A DNA stretch of 64,000 bases from the NCBI RefSeq assembly GCF_014851765.1, contig NZ_JACVAI010000004.1:310001-374000 (forward strand), in the 5' to 3' direction. The notes under the pieces were generated by a model. It was not told the origin of the DNA and did no database searches. It was given only the letters and a program-made list of their open reading frames with translations. Positions within the stretch are counted from its first letter, which is position 1; each line of letters starts with the position of its first letter. Below are positions 1 through 8,390 of the stretch, one piece after another. Made by a program: the position numbers and the translations under genes. Origin of the DNA: Pseudomonas sp. PDM04 (GTDB lineage: Bacteria > Pseudomonadota > Gammaproteobacteria > Pseudomonadales > Pseudomonadaceae).

Positions 1-250
1 GCGCCTGACCCGGCTCGATCCATTGGATCCTGTCGCCGCGAATGGCTTCGCGGATCTCCGATGTCGGCCCGCGCCCCACGGCGGCCGGGGCCAGTTCGCC
101 CTCGGCCGCACGTTTACGGCACTCAGCCGCCAGCGCCCGGGTCAGATCCATAGGCAGGAAAATATTCTGCTGCGACCAGCCGTGTTCAGCCAGTTCGTCG
201 ACGATACGTAACAGCAGCGGGTGATCAGAGGATATTTGCATGGCGCGCAT
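1..250 (-). CDS. 2OG-Fe(II) oxygenase, N-terminal part (runs off the window)
   Basis: Only the first 83 or so codons lie in the window; the reading frame is open to base 1. The protein begins MRAMQISSDHPLLLRIVDEL and contains a GRG segment followed by IRGDRIQWIEPGQ. I recognise this from Pseudomonas proteins annotated as SM-20/PKHD-type 2-oxoglutarate and Fe(II) dependent oxygenases. The catalytic His-X-Asp region would lie in the missing part, so activity cannot be checked. An AGGA sits about six bases before the ATG at 250, favouring that start over the in-frame ATG at 241. It diverges from the DUF2059 gene at 359. Confidence 0.7.
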   Translation of the reverse strand, partial: MRAMQISSDHPLLLRIVDELAEHGWSQQNIFLPMDLTRALAAECRKRAAEGELAPAAVGRGPTSEIREAIRGDRIQWIEPGQA

Positions 251-358
251 AGTATTCCTGTACCCGAAAATCCGACAGAGCCACGCGGCGGCTTGATACG
301 AATTCTCGACAAGTCGGTATGCCGCACGGAGAATAGTCGGCTGCCGACAGGAGTCCCT

Positions 359-1111
359 ATGCGTCGTTTGCTTTTCTCAATGTTGATGTTCTGCGTAATG
401 CCCGCCTGGGCAGACGGCCACGACCAGTTGTACAAGGTTGCCGGCTGGCCGGAACAACGCGCGCATTTCAACGACGCCCTGGCAGCGGCTCAGCAGCGTT
501 ACCAGAACAGCCTGCCACCGGCGGTGTTTCAGGCGCTGGTGAACAACAGCAATCAACGCTTTGCCCCGCAGGCCGTCGACCAGCGTGCCGAAGCACAGCT
601 GCGCAAGAACCTCGCCGACCCGAAACCCGCCCTGACCTTCTTCCAGTCCCCCCTGGGCAAGAAGATCGTGGCCGCCGAATTGCTCGCGACCCGTCGCGAT
701 CAACTGGCGAAAAACGCCAAGGGTCTGCCAAAGATGCAAGCCAGCGACAGCCGCCTGCTGATTATCGGCCACCTGGCCCTGGCCCTGCCTGCCCGTGAAG
801 CCGGCGCGGAGGTCAGCCTGGCGATTGCCGGCGTCGCGGCCGACAGCCTGAGTTCGATGATTCCCGGCCTGCTGGGCGGCGGACAGGCGCAAGGCCTGTT
901 GAACGGTCAGCGCCAGCGCTTGATGGAGCAGATCGGCAGCGACCTGAACAACACGCTGCTGTATGTCTATCGCGACCTGTCGGATAACGAACTGGAAGAG
1001 TTCGCCACCTTTGCCGAGTCGGCGGAAGGCCAGGCGTATTACCAGGCGGCGCTGGCGGCGATTCGGGCGGGATTGGCGGTGGGGCAGAGCACTTCAAATT
1101 CCGGTCAGTGA
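359..1111 (+). CDS. DUF2059 domain-containing exported protein
   Basis: This is a 250-residue protein whose first 19 residues form a signal peptide (MRRLLFSMLMFCVMPAWADG, cleavage probably after AWA), so it is probably periplasmic. The rest is helical and ends with a segment resembling the DUF2059 core (the region around LSDNELEEFATFAESAEGQA). No catalytic motif is visible and the function of the family is unknown to me. The start at 359 is chosen because CAGGAG lies six bases upstream and the signal peptide begins there; a longer in-frame reading from 221 adds a stretch without a ribosome site. Confidence 0.72.
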   Translation: MRRLLFSMLMFCVMPAWADGHDQLYKVAGWPEQRAHFNDALAAAQQRYQNSLPPAVFQALVNNSNQRFAPQAVDQRAEAQLRKNLADPKPALTFFQSPLGKKIVAAELLATRRDQLAKNAKGLPKMQASDSRLLIIGHLALALPAREAGAEVSLAIAGVAADSLSSMIPGLLGGGQAQGLLNGQRQRLMEQIGSDLNNTLLYVYRDLSDNELEEFATFAESAEGQAYYQAALAAIRAGLAVGQSTSNSGQ

Positions 1112-1132
1112 TCTCTTGCGCCTATTGAACCC

Positions 1133-1208
1133 TTATCGCGAGCAGGCTCGCTCCCACAGTGGTGCGGTGTACGCAGGTCCATTGTGGGAGCGAGCCTGCT
1201 CGCGATGA
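1133..1208. repeat. REP doublet (inverted pair)
   Basis: Two copies of the window's REP palindrome in opposite orientation (1133-1158 and 1183-1208), separated by about 24 bases, lie between convergent genes. Each copy contains GCGAGCAGGCTCGCTCCCAC or its complement. The pair could fold into one long hairpin. Confidence 0.9.
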
Positions 1209-1219
1209 GGGCGGTGCAG

Positions 1220-2170
1220 TCACCGACGATTGTTACCCTTGATCCGCTTGCTCAAAAACCCGAAGAACTCCCGGCGCATTTCCGGCGCCTCATTCGCCAG
1301 ATGATGCCGCCCTTCGGGGAGCATCAACACCTGCGGCCGGTTGAACTTGGCGTTCAACACCTGGAGGTTGTGTTGCCAGTCCACCGTCATGTCCGCCTGG
1401 CCCTGGACGATCAACGGCTGGCGCGTGCTGGCCGGTGCGGCTTCGATGCGCTTGATCCAGCGTGACAAGGCGCCGACCCAGGCAGTCGGCAGGCGCCGCG
1501 CCTGCAAGGGGTCGGCCTGCAGGAACGTCAGGAACTGCGGGTCGTTGGAGTTTTCGCTGAAGCGCCGGGCGATGCCCCGGACAAAAGGCTTGAGCAGGTA
1601 ATAGCTGAGCTGCGACCAGCCCCAGGACCGTGGTCTGACCAGAGGTGCCAGCAGGATCACCTGGCCCTGGGCCGGGCTGTCCGTGCCGGCGTTGAGCACA
1701 TGGTCCACCACGATGGCGCCGCCGGTGCTTTGCCCGCACAAGTGCCATGGTTGCGGCAAGTCCAGGGACACGGCCTGGGCGAACAGTCCTTGCAGCGTGT
1801 CCTGGTATTCGGCGAAATCGCGGATGCTCGCCCGCTCGCCGCTGGACAGGCCATGCCCCGGCAAGTCACAGGCGATCACCGCAAAGCCCTGATCCAGCGC
1901 CCATTCGATCACATGCCGGTAAAGCCCGGTGTGATCGTAGAAGCCGTGGAACATGAACAACGTCGCCTTGGCGCGTTCCGGCCACCAGACCTGGCAGACC
2001 AGCTCATAGCCGTCCACGTCGAAACGCCCCAGCCCCTTGCGCAGCGACCGCTGCGGAAAATCCAGGCCATAAAACCGCTGGTACGCCAACGCCTCCTCGG
2101 ACAGCGGTTGCCATTGGGCCAGGGGCCGCAGGCCGGCGCGCAGCTGATCGGGGTCGAAAGTGGCGGACAT
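1220..2170 (-). CDS. Alpha/beta hydrolase, monoglyceride-lipase/lysophospholipase type
   Basis: This 316-residue protein has the serine aminopeptidase S33/Hydrolase_4 layout. HGFYDHTG is the oxyanion-hole region (about residues 75-82), DLPGHGLSSG follows strand 4, and GQSTG at about 146-150 is the nucleophile elbow with Ser148. The acid is probably the Asp in QADMTVD and the base the His in EGRHHLANE near the C terminus. There is no signal peptide, so it is probably cytoplasmic. The likely substrate is a mono- or lysolipid ester, but this is inferred from the family. It is transcribed divergently from the DUF6436 gene at 2267. Confidence 0.75.
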   Translation of the reverse strand: MSATFDPDQLRAGLRPLAQWQPLSEEALAYQRFYGLDFPQRSLRKGLGRFDVDGYELVCQVWWPERAKATLFMFHGFYDHTGLYRHVIEWALDQGFAVIACDLPGHGLSSGERASIRDFAEYQDTLQGLFAQAVSLDLPQPWHLCGQSTGGAIVVDHVLNAGTDSPAQGQVILLAPLVRPRSWGWSQLSYYLLKPFVRGIARRFSENSNDPQFLTFLQADPLQARRLPTAWVGALSRWIKRIEAAPASTRQPLIVQGQADMTVDWQHNLQVLNAKFNRPQVLMLPEGRHHLANEAPEMRREFFGFLSKRIKGNNRR

Positions 2171-2266
2171 GGAAGGTTCCAGAGCACGAAGCGGACTTTA
2201 TGAGCCTGCGATATTCATCTGTCGCGGCAAGCATGGCAAGCTGGGCGATCTCTGAGGAAGCCCCCC

Positions 2267-2848
2267 ATGCGCTCGCCCTACCGCACCACTCTGCTTGCCA
2301 GCCTGCTCGCCCTCCTCTGTGCCGGTATCCTGTGGGCGGCCTACGACTGGTTCCAGGGGCGTTACCTGCGTGCATTCAGTTCGCACACGGCGGTCTTTTC
2401 CGGAGATCCCCTGCGCCTGCCCGACCACCTCGCCGGCCCCGGCGCCATCCGCCTCGTGCACTTCTGGGATCCGGCCTGCCCGTGCAACGTCGGCAATCAA
2501 CAGCACCTGAGCGAACTGGTGGAGCACTATGTGCCGCAGGGCGTCGAGTTTTACGCGGTGCAGAAGCCCGGCAGCCACGGCCAGCTGCCCACCACCTTGA
2601 GCGGTCTCAAATCCATCGACGTGCTGCCGGGCGCCGAACAGATCCCGGCCAGCCCCGCCGTGGCGATCTGGGATCGCGACGGCAAGCTGGCGTATTTCGG
2701 GCCTTACAGCGAAGGCCTGACCTGTAACTCGAACAACAGCTTCATCGAACCGATCCTGCAAGCCCTGAACGAAGGCCGCCCGGTGAGTGCCACGCACACA
2801 CTGGCGGTGGGGTGTTACTGCCCGTGGCCGACCGATGCGCTGAAGTAG
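2267..2848 (+). CDS. DUF6436 thioredoxin-like membrane-anchored protein
   Basis: This 193-residue protein has an N-terminal hydrophobic segment (about residues 8-27), probably an uncleaved anchor, followed by a thioredoxin-like domain facing the periplasm. The sequence HFWDPACPCNVGN puts a Cys-Pro-Cys pair where thioredoxins carry CXXC, and a cis-Pro-like PASPAVAIWD follows at about 135. Two further Cys (VGCYCPWP) lie at the C terminus. The Cys-X-Cys spacing is unusual for a dithiol oxidoreductase, so a redox role is plausible but unproven. A TGAGGAAG ribosome site precedes the ATG at 2267. Confidence 0.65.
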   Translation: MRSPYRTTLLASLLALLCAGILWAAYDWFQGRYLRAFSSHTAVFSGDPLRLPDHLAGPGAIRLVHFWDPACPCNVGNQQHLSELVEHYVPQGVEFYAVQKPGSHGQLPTTLSGLKSIDVLPGAEQIPASPAVAIWDRDGKLAYFGPYSEGLTCNSNNSFIEPILQALNEGRPVSATHTLAVGCYCPWPTDALK

Positions 2849-2962
2849 CGACAAATCGAGAGACAAGAATCCCTCCTACGGGCGATGGGACGATTCAACA
2901 GGTCGTGTTAAACAGTGAGGCCAGGGAACTGCCGTCACTCATAACAAGAACAAGGAACCTTC

Positions 2963-5371
2963 ATGAAACGTCTCCTGATTGCGCTCGCCGGGCTGATTGT
3001 CGTCCTCGCCGTGGTCGTTGGCGGCTACGTCTACAGCAAGCAGCCGACGCGCCAGGGCATGGTCGAACTGCAACACCTGCAGGGCTCGGTCACCGTGCGT
3101 TACGACGAACGCGGCATACCGCATATCCGCGCCGACAACGAAACCGATCTGTACCGCGCGCTCGGCTACGTGCACGCCCAGGACCGGCTGTTCCAGATGG
3201 AAGTGCTGCGCCGCCTCGCGCGCGGTGAACTGGCCGAAGTGCTGGGCCCGAAACTGCTCGACACCGACAAGTTGATGCGCACTCTGCGCATTCGCGAGCG
3301 TGCCGACACCTACCTGGCCAACCTCGACCGACAATCGCCGGCGTTCGTCGCCATGCAGGCTTACCTGGACGGCATCAACCAGTACCAGGACAGCCACCCC
3401 AATCCCGTTGAGTTCGATGTACTGGGCATCAGGAAACGCCCGTTCACCGCCCTGGACACCATCAGCATCGCCGGCTACATGGCCTACAGCTTTGCCGCGG
3501 CGTTCCGCACCGAACCCCTGCTGACCTATGTGCGCGATCAGTTGGGCGCCGACTACCTGAATGTGTTCGACCTCGACTGGCAGCCCAAGGGCGTGCTGGC
3601 GGACAACGCCAACAGCGGGCCTGCGCTTGCCAGCGGCGACTGGCAGGACCTCAACGCCCTCGCCCGCGTCAGCGAGCAGGCCCTGGCCGATAACGGCCTG
3701 CCGCAGTTCGAGGGCAGCAATGCCTGGGCGGTGTCCGGCAGCCGCACCAAAAGCGGCAAGCCGCTGCTGGCGGGCGATCCGCATATCCGCTTTTCCGTGC
3801 CGTCGGTGTGGTACGAGGCGCACCTCTCGGCGCCGGGCTTCGAGCTCTACGGCCACTACCAGGCCCTGATGCCGTTCGCCTCGCTGGGGATGAACCGCGA
3901 CTTCGGCTGGAGCATCACCATGTTCCAGAACGACGACCTCGACCTGATCGCCGAGAAGGTCAACCCGGACAACGCCAACCAGGTCTGGTATCGCGGTCAG
4001 TGGGTCGACCTGGTTACCCACGAGCAGCAGATCGCCGTCAAGGGCCAGGCACCGGTGACCCTGGTGTTGCGCCAGTCGCCCCACGGTCCGATCGTCAACG
4101 ATGCGCTGGGCAGCAACGCCGGCAAGACGCCGATCGCCATGTGGTGGGGGTTCCTCGAAAGCCAGAACCCGATCCTCGAAGGCTTCTACCAGCTCAACCG
4201 CGCCGACACCCTGGCCAAGGCCCGCAGTGCCGCCGCCAAGGTCCATGCGCCGGGCCTGAACATCGTCTGGGCCAATGCCAGGGGCGATATCGGCTGGTGG
4301 GCGGCGGCGCAATTGCCCAAGCGTGCGGCGGGTGTAAAACCGTGGTTCATCCTCGACGGCAGCAGCAGCGATGCGGACAAGGACGGTTTCTACCCCTTCA
4401 GTGCCAACCCGCAGGAAGAGAACCCGGCACGCGGCTACATCGTCTCGGCCAATTTCCAGCCGGTGTCACCGACCGGCAGCGAGATTGCGGGTTACTACAA
4501 CCTGGCGGACCGGGGTCAGCAACTCAATCGCCAGCTCGGCGACAAATCTGTCAAATGGGACCTGGAGGCCAGCCAGAAACTGCAATTGGGCACCACCACC
4601 GCGTACGGGCCACGCCTGCTCGCGCCGCTGTTGCCGGTGCTGCGTGAAGTGGTGAGCGATCCCGCCGAACTCAAACTGGTGGAACAACTGAGCCAATGGC
4701 AAGGCGACTACCCGCTGGAGTCCACCAGCGCGACGCTGTTCAACCAGTTCCTGTTCAACCTTGCGGACACCGCGATGCGCGACGAACTGGGCAACGACTT
4801 TTTCGAAACCCTGCTCTCGACCCGGGTAATCGACGCGGCCCTGCCGCGCCTGGCGGCGAACGCCGACTCGCCGTGGTGGGACAACCGCAACACCCCCGGC
4901 AAGGAAACCCGCGCCGACACGGTGAAGGCTGCGTGGCAGGCCAGCCTCTCTCATCTCAAGCTCACGCTCGGCGCCGATTTCGCGCAATGGCAATGGGGCA
5001 AGGCGCACACGCTGACCCATGGCCACCCGCTGGGGCAACAGAAGCCGCTCGACCGGATCTTCAACGTCGGCCCGTTCGCCGCACCGGGCACCCATGAAGT
5101 GCCGAACAACCTCTCGGCGAAGATCGGCCCGGCCCCCTGGCCAGTGACCTACGGGCCGTCGACCCGGCGCCTGATCGACTTCGCCGACCCGACCCACAGC
5201 CTGACCGTCAACCCGGTCGGTCAGAGCGGCGTGGCGTTCGACCGGCACTTTGACGACCAGGCCGAGGCGTATGTCGAAGGTCTGTACTTCCAGGCGCACC
5301 TGAATGACGAGGAAGTGGCAGCGAATGCGCGCAGTACCTTGAAACTGTTGCCGGCGCGGGCTGCGCAGTAA
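2963..5371 (+). CDS. hacB: Penicillin-acylase-family Ntn hydrolase, HacB-like
   Basis: This 802-residue precursor has an N-terminal signal or anchor (residues 3-23), so it is periplasmic. It carries the penicillin/AHL acylase signature. The autoprocessing site is Gly251-Ser252 in EGSNAWAVSG, with Ser252 becoming the N-terminal nucleophile of the beta chain after removal of a spacer. The order alpha chain (about 24-220), spacer and beta chain (252-802) is normal for the family. Its position next to the spu operon matches P. aeruginosa PA0305 (HacB), which hydrolyses long-chain acyl-homoserine lactones. The true substrate here is unknown and could be another acyl amide. A GGAA ribosome site precedes the start. 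Confidence 0.75.
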   Translation: MKRLLIALAGLIVVLAVVVGGYVYSKQPTRQGMVELQHLQGSVTVRYDERGIPHIRADNETDLYRALGYVHAQDRLFQMEVLRRLARGELAEVLGPKLLDTDKLMRTLRIRERADTYLANLDRQSPAFVAMQAYLDGINQYQDSHPNPVEFDVLGIRKRPFTALDTISIAGYMAYSFAAAFRTEPLLTYVRDQLGADYLNVFDLDWQPKGVLADNANSGPALASGDWQDLNALARVSEQALADNGLPQFEGSNAWAVSGSRTKSGKPLLAGDPHIRFSVPSVWYEAHLSAPGFELYGHYQALMPFASLGMNRDFGWSITMFQNDDLDLIAEKVNPDNANQVWYRGQWVDLVTHEQQIAVKGQAPVTLVLRQSPHGPIVNDALGSNAGKTPIAMWWGFLESQNPILEGFYQLNRADTLAKARSAAAKVHAPGLNIVWANARGDIGWWAAAQLPKRAAGVKPWFILDGSSSDADKDGFYPFSANPQEENPARGYIVSANFQPVSPTGSEIAGYYNLADRGQQLNRQLGDKSVKWDLEASQKLQLGTTTAYGPRLLAPLLPVLREVVSDPAELKLVEQLSQWQGDYPLESTSATLFNQFLFNLADTAMRDELGNDFFETLLSTRVIDAALPRLAANADSPWWDNRNTPGKETRADTVKAAWQASLSHLKLTLGADFAQWQWGKAHTLTHGHPLGQQKPLDRIFNVGPFAAPGTHEVPNNLSAKIGPAPWPVTYGPSTRRLIDFADPTHSLTVNPVGQSGVAFDRHFDDQAEAYVEGLYFQAHLNDEEVAANARSTLKLLPARAAQ

Positions 5372-5395
5372 ATCCCTGCTGCCCGCAGGTGACCC

Positions 5396-5459
5396 TCGTG
5401 AGCAGGCTCGCTCCCACACTGGAAGGCAAACCCTGTGGGAGCGAGCCTGCTCGCGATAG
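5396..5459. repeat. REP doublet (inverted pair)
   Basis: Inverted REP copies at 5396-5420 and 5434-5459 separated by about 13 bases lie between the convergent acylase and GlxA-type genes. They are the only hairpin there and may act as the shared 3' end structure. Confidence 0.88.
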
Positions 5460-5485
5460 GCCCTGAAGCTAACGCGTATTCCCGC

Positions 5486-6451
5486 TCAAACCATCGCCGC
5501 AAAATTCAACCTGAACTGCTGCGGCGTCACCCCCAGCCGACGATTGAACACGCTGCGCATGTGCTGGGCATCGCGAAAGCCACAGTCATACGCCACGGTT
5601 TTCAGCGGCGCCGCCGTGCTTTCCAGCATCACCCGCGCCGCATCCACCCGCGCCCGCTCGACAAATTCCGCCGGGGTGACCTTGGCCTCCCTGGCGAACA
5701 CCCGGGAAAAGTTGCGGGCACTCATGTTGGCTGCGCTGGCCAGGTCGGCCAGGCTCAGGTCACCGGTCAGGTTGGCCAGCACGTAGCGCTGGACCATCGC
5801 CACCGCCGACGTCGGCTCGGCGTGGGGCGTCAGGAAGGGGCTGAACTGCGACTGCCCGCCCGAGCGCTGGGTGAACACCACCAGGCGCTTGGCCACGCTC
5901 AGCGCGACCTCCGGCCCATGATCCCTGGCCAACAGGTACAGCGACAGGTCGATGCCGGCAGTGACACCGGCCGAGGTGTAGAGCTCGCCATCCTGCACAT
6001 ACAAGCGATCGGCTTCGACCCGGGTCGATGGACACAAGGCGGCCAGCGCCGCCGCGTCTTCCCAATGCGTGGTCACCGTCCGCCCCTCAAGCAGCCCGGC
6101 GCGGCCCAGCATGAACGCGCCGTTGCAGATCGAGCCGAAGCGTTGCGCCAGCGCACAGGCATCGCGCAGCCAGGCGTCGAAAGCGGCGCCGAAATCCATG
6201 GATGGCAATTGCGGACCACCGGCGACCAGCAGCAAATCGTAGCCTCCCAGCGCTTCGCTGAAATGCCGATGGGCCTGCAGCGACAAGCCGTTGGAGCAGG
6301 CCATCAGCCCACGCTCGACGCCGATCACTTCGAGTCGATAGTGATCCTGTGGTGCAAGAAACCGATTGGCCTCGCAAAACACGTCCATGGGGCCGGTGAC
6401 ATCCAGGGACTGAACGCCGGAAAAAATCACGATGGCGACGGTTTTACTCAT
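5486..6451 (-). CDS. GlxA-family transcriptional regulator (DJ-1/PfpI plus AraC HTH)
   Basis: This 321-residue protein has an N-terminal DJ-1/PfpI class-I amidotransferase-like domain (about 1-190) and a C-terminal AraC-type double helix-turn-helix (about 225-318). The sequence SICNGAFMLG places Cys109 at the nucleophile-elbow position; in GlxA regulators this domain normally senses a ligand rather than catalysing. The HTH part contains MSARNFSRVFAREAKVTPAEF and a second helix pair around CGFRDAQHMRSVF. The start at 6451 begins the DJ-1 fold; the frame stays open upstream only by running antisense through the next gene. It is divergent from the HD protein at 6791, its most likely target. Confidence 0.85.
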   Translation of the reverse strand: MSKTVAIVIFSGVQSLDVTGPMDVFCEANRFLAPQDHYRLEVIGVERGLMACSNGLSLQAHRHFSEALGGYDLLLVAGGPQLPSMDFGAAFDAWLRDACALAQRFGSICNGAFMLGRAGLLEGRTVTTHWEDAAALAALCPSTRVEADRLYVQDGELYTSAGVTAGIDLSLYLLARDHGPEVALSVAKRLVVFTQRSGGQSQFSPFLTPHAEPTSAVAMVQRYVLANLTGDLSLADLASAANMSARNFSRVFAREAKVTPAEFVERARVDAARVMLESTAAPLKTVAYDCGFRDAQHMRSVFNRRLGVTPQQFRLNFAAMV

Positions 6452-6790
6452 GATGGGGATCGTCCTTCTGCTTTCCCGGCGCTGACCTTGCCGCATCTGT
6501 GGGGGCGAGCCTGCTCGTGATAGCGGTGCATCAGACAACGACCCTGTCGACTGACACTCAGTTATCGCGAGCGGGCTCGCTCCCACAAGGAGACAAGGTG
6601 CACACCCCACTACGCGTGCAGGGTGTATGTGTGTGTGCAAATTAGCCAATCCGCGCCCAACAAGCGAGGCTGGCGCGATTTGCCTGCTCATTGGCCGGGA
6701 TCGCAGCCCTGCATCGATTGTCCGGTCCTGGAGCCGGGAACAGACTGGTCCCATCAGCGCCACCACGGCGCCTGCCACGAGGACAGCAGC
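6452..6790. promoter_or_regulatory. Divergent intergenic region of the GlxA-type/HD pair
   Basis: This 339-base stretch has no gene on either strand. Its left half holds a REP doublet (6498-6587) and its right half (6620-6790) is the probable promoter and operator zone of the HD gene, including an alternating pyrimidine-purine stretch (GTATGTGTGTGTGC near 6624). I could not pick out convincing -35/-10 boxes or an operator. Confidence 0.4.
6498..6587. repeat. REP doublet, imperfect
   Basis: Two diverged REP copies in opposite orientation (about 6498-6522, with GGGGGCGAGCCTGCTCGTGA, and 6561-6587, with GCGAGCGGGCTCGCTCCCAC) are separated by about 38 bases. Confidence 0.8.
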
Positions 6791-7432
6791 ATGAGCAACA
6801 CCATCGCCGGTATCAAAATCCCCGACAGCGCATTGGCCAGGGCCACCACCGAATACATCCGCGACATCGAATCCGACTTGCTCTATCACCACTCGCGCCG
6901 AGTGTTTCTGTTCGGCGCGTTGAGCGGTGAACGCAAGCAGCTGGCCTACAATCCGGAGCTGCTGTACGTCGGCGCGATGTTCCATGACCTGGGCCTGGTC
7001 GAAGGGCATCGCAGCGACACCGAGCGCTTCGAAGTCGATGGCGCCAACGCCGCCGCAGCGTTCCTCAAACCTTACGGGTTCAGCGACGACGATATCGAGC
7101 AGGTCTGGCTGTCGATTGCCCTGCACACCACGCCAGGCGTGCCGCAACATTTGCGCCCGACCGTGGCGCTGGTCACCGCTGGTGTTGAAATGGACGTGCT
7201 GGGCATGGACTACGCGGCGTTTTCCACCGTGCAGCGAGAGGCGGTGGTGCATGCGCATCCACGGGGTGAAGGGTTCAAGGAGTGCATCATCTGCGCCTTT
7301 GCCGACGGCTTGCGCCATCGTCCGCAGACCACGTTCGGCAACGTCAAGACCGATGTGCTGGTGGATCAGGAGCCGGGATTCAAGCCGATGAACTTCGTCG
7401 AAGTGATCCGCCAGTCGCCCTGGGTGTCCTGA
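6791..7432 (+). CDS. HD-domain hydrolase resembling cyanamide hydratases
   Basis: This 213-residue cytoplasmic protein has HD-superfamily metal ligands: His34 in YHHSRRV, His65-Asp66 in MFHDLGL, and later His112 (ALHTT) and Asp135 (GVEMDVLG). The wording of these blocks (SRRVFLFG, MFHDLGLVEGHRS, HTTPGVP) resembles the fungal Ddi2/Ddi3 cyanamide hydratase group rather than nucleotide phosphohydrolases. If so, it would hydrate a nitrile-like or isocyanide-like small molecule. This is a family inference and the substrate is unknown. GAGGA lies about eight bases before the ATG at 6791. It pairs with the divergent GlxA-type regulator. Confidence 0.7.
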   Translation: MSNTIAGIKIPDSALARATTEYIRDIESDLLYHHSRRVFLFGALSGERKQLAYNPELLYVGAMFHDLGLVEGHRSDTERFEVDGANAAAAFLKPYGFSDDDIEQVWLSIALHTTPGVPQHLRPTVALVTAGVEMDVLGMDYAAFSTVQREAVVHAHPRGEGFKECIICAFADGLRHRPQTTFGNVKTDVLVDQEPGFKPMNFVEVIRQSPWVS

Positions 7433-7438
7433 AAACAA

Positions 7439-7497
7439 TGTGGGAGCAGGCCCCGCTCCCACATTGGATCTGGGTTGGCCACAGAGATGTGGCCAAC
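7439..7497. terminator. Two hairpins between convergent genes
   Basis: A palindromic REP-like element (7439-7463) is followed by a perfect 9-base stem GTTGGCCAC / GTGGCCAAC with a six-base loop (7474-7497), ending three bases from the spuH stop codon. There is no long T-run on either side. It probably protects or terminates both convergent transcripts. Confidence 0.6.
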
Positions 7498-7499
7498 CT

Positions 7500-8390
7500 T
7501 CAAGCCGCTTCCGGTGCCTGCGCGCGGCGCACGTCCGGTTGTTTCCAGGAGTCGGCAGCGCTTTCCTCGATGGCCAGCTGGATGGCGCGCTTGCGCGCTT
7601 CTTCGGCACGGCGGCTGAAGAACCAGACCAGGAAGGTCATCAGCGATACCGCCAGCAGGATCAGGCTGGCCACGGCGTTGATTTCGGGCTTCACGCCCAG
7701 GCGCACCGCCGAGAACACTTCCATCGGCAGGGTCGTGGAACCCGGACCGGAAACGAAACTGGCCAGCACCAGGTCATCCAGCGACAGGGCAAACGACATC
7801 ATGCCGCCCGCGCCCAGCGATGGCGCAATCATCGGGATGGTGATCAGGAAGAACACCTTCCACGGCTTCGCCCCCAGGTCCATGGCGGCCTCTTCGATGG
7901 ACAGGTCCAGCTCACGCAGACGCGCCGACACCACCACCGCCACATAGGCCGCACAGAACGTCGTGTGGGCGATCCAGATGGTGACGATGCCGCGCTCCTG
8001 CGGCCAGCCGATCATCTGCGCCATGGCCACGAACAGCAGCAACAGCGACAGACCGGTGATCACCTCCGGCATCACCAGCGGCGCGGTGACCAGGCCACCG
8101 AACAGCGTGCGGCCCTTGAAGCGGGTGATGCGGGTCAGGACGAACGCCGCCAGGGTGCCCAGCGCCACCGCTGCCACCGCCGTGTAACAGGCGATCTCCA
8201 GCGAGCGCACCACCGAGCCCATCAACTGCGTATTGTCCATCAGGCCGACGTACCACTTGATCGACCAGCCACCCCACACCGTCACCAGTTTCGAGGCGTT
8301 GAACGAGTAGATCACCAGGATCAGCATCGGCAGGTAGATGAACAGCAGGCCCAACACCAGCATCAGGCTGGAAAAACGGAAGCGCTTCAT
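7500..8390 (-). CDS. spuH: Polyamine ABC transporter permease SpuH (PotI type)
   Basis: This 296-residue inner-membrane permease begins with a membrane helix (LMLVLGLLFIYLPMLILVIY) and has about six helices. The cytoplasmic EAA loop, which docks onto the ATPase, is visible as EEAAMDLGAKPWKVFFLITIP (about residues 185-205, quoted in part). It is the last gene of the spuBCDEFGH operon and overlaps the spuG stop by four bases (ATGA). Gene order and similarity match PA0304 and E. coli PotI. With SpuG it forms the channel for putrescine and spermidine uptake. Confidence 0.9.
   Translation of the reverse strand: MKRFRFSSLMLVLGLLFIYLPMLILVIYSFNASKLVTVWGGWSIKWYVGLMDNTQLMGSVVRSLEIACYTAVAAVALGTLAAFVLTRITRFKGRTLFGGLVTAPLVMPEVITGLSLLLLFVAMAQMIGWPQERGIVTIWIAHTTFCAAYVAVVVSARLRELDLSIEEAAMDLGAKPWKVFFLITIPMIAPSLGAGGMMSFALSLDDLVLASFVSGPGSTTLPMEVFSAVRLGVKPEINAVASLILLAVSLMTFLVWFFSRRAEEARKRAIQLAIEESAADSWKQPDVRRAQAPEAA

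Noticed and set aside
1133..1208. Repeated palindromes as a CRISPR array
   Set aside because: Copies are inverted pairs scattered one site at a time, not direct repeats with regular spacers, and there are no cas genes.
5486..7609. Apparent 707-codon minus-strand frame suggesting a fused GlxA-type protein
   Set aside because: The part upstream of 6451 runs antisense through the HD gene and the REP spacer. The DJ-1 fold begins cleanly at 6451.
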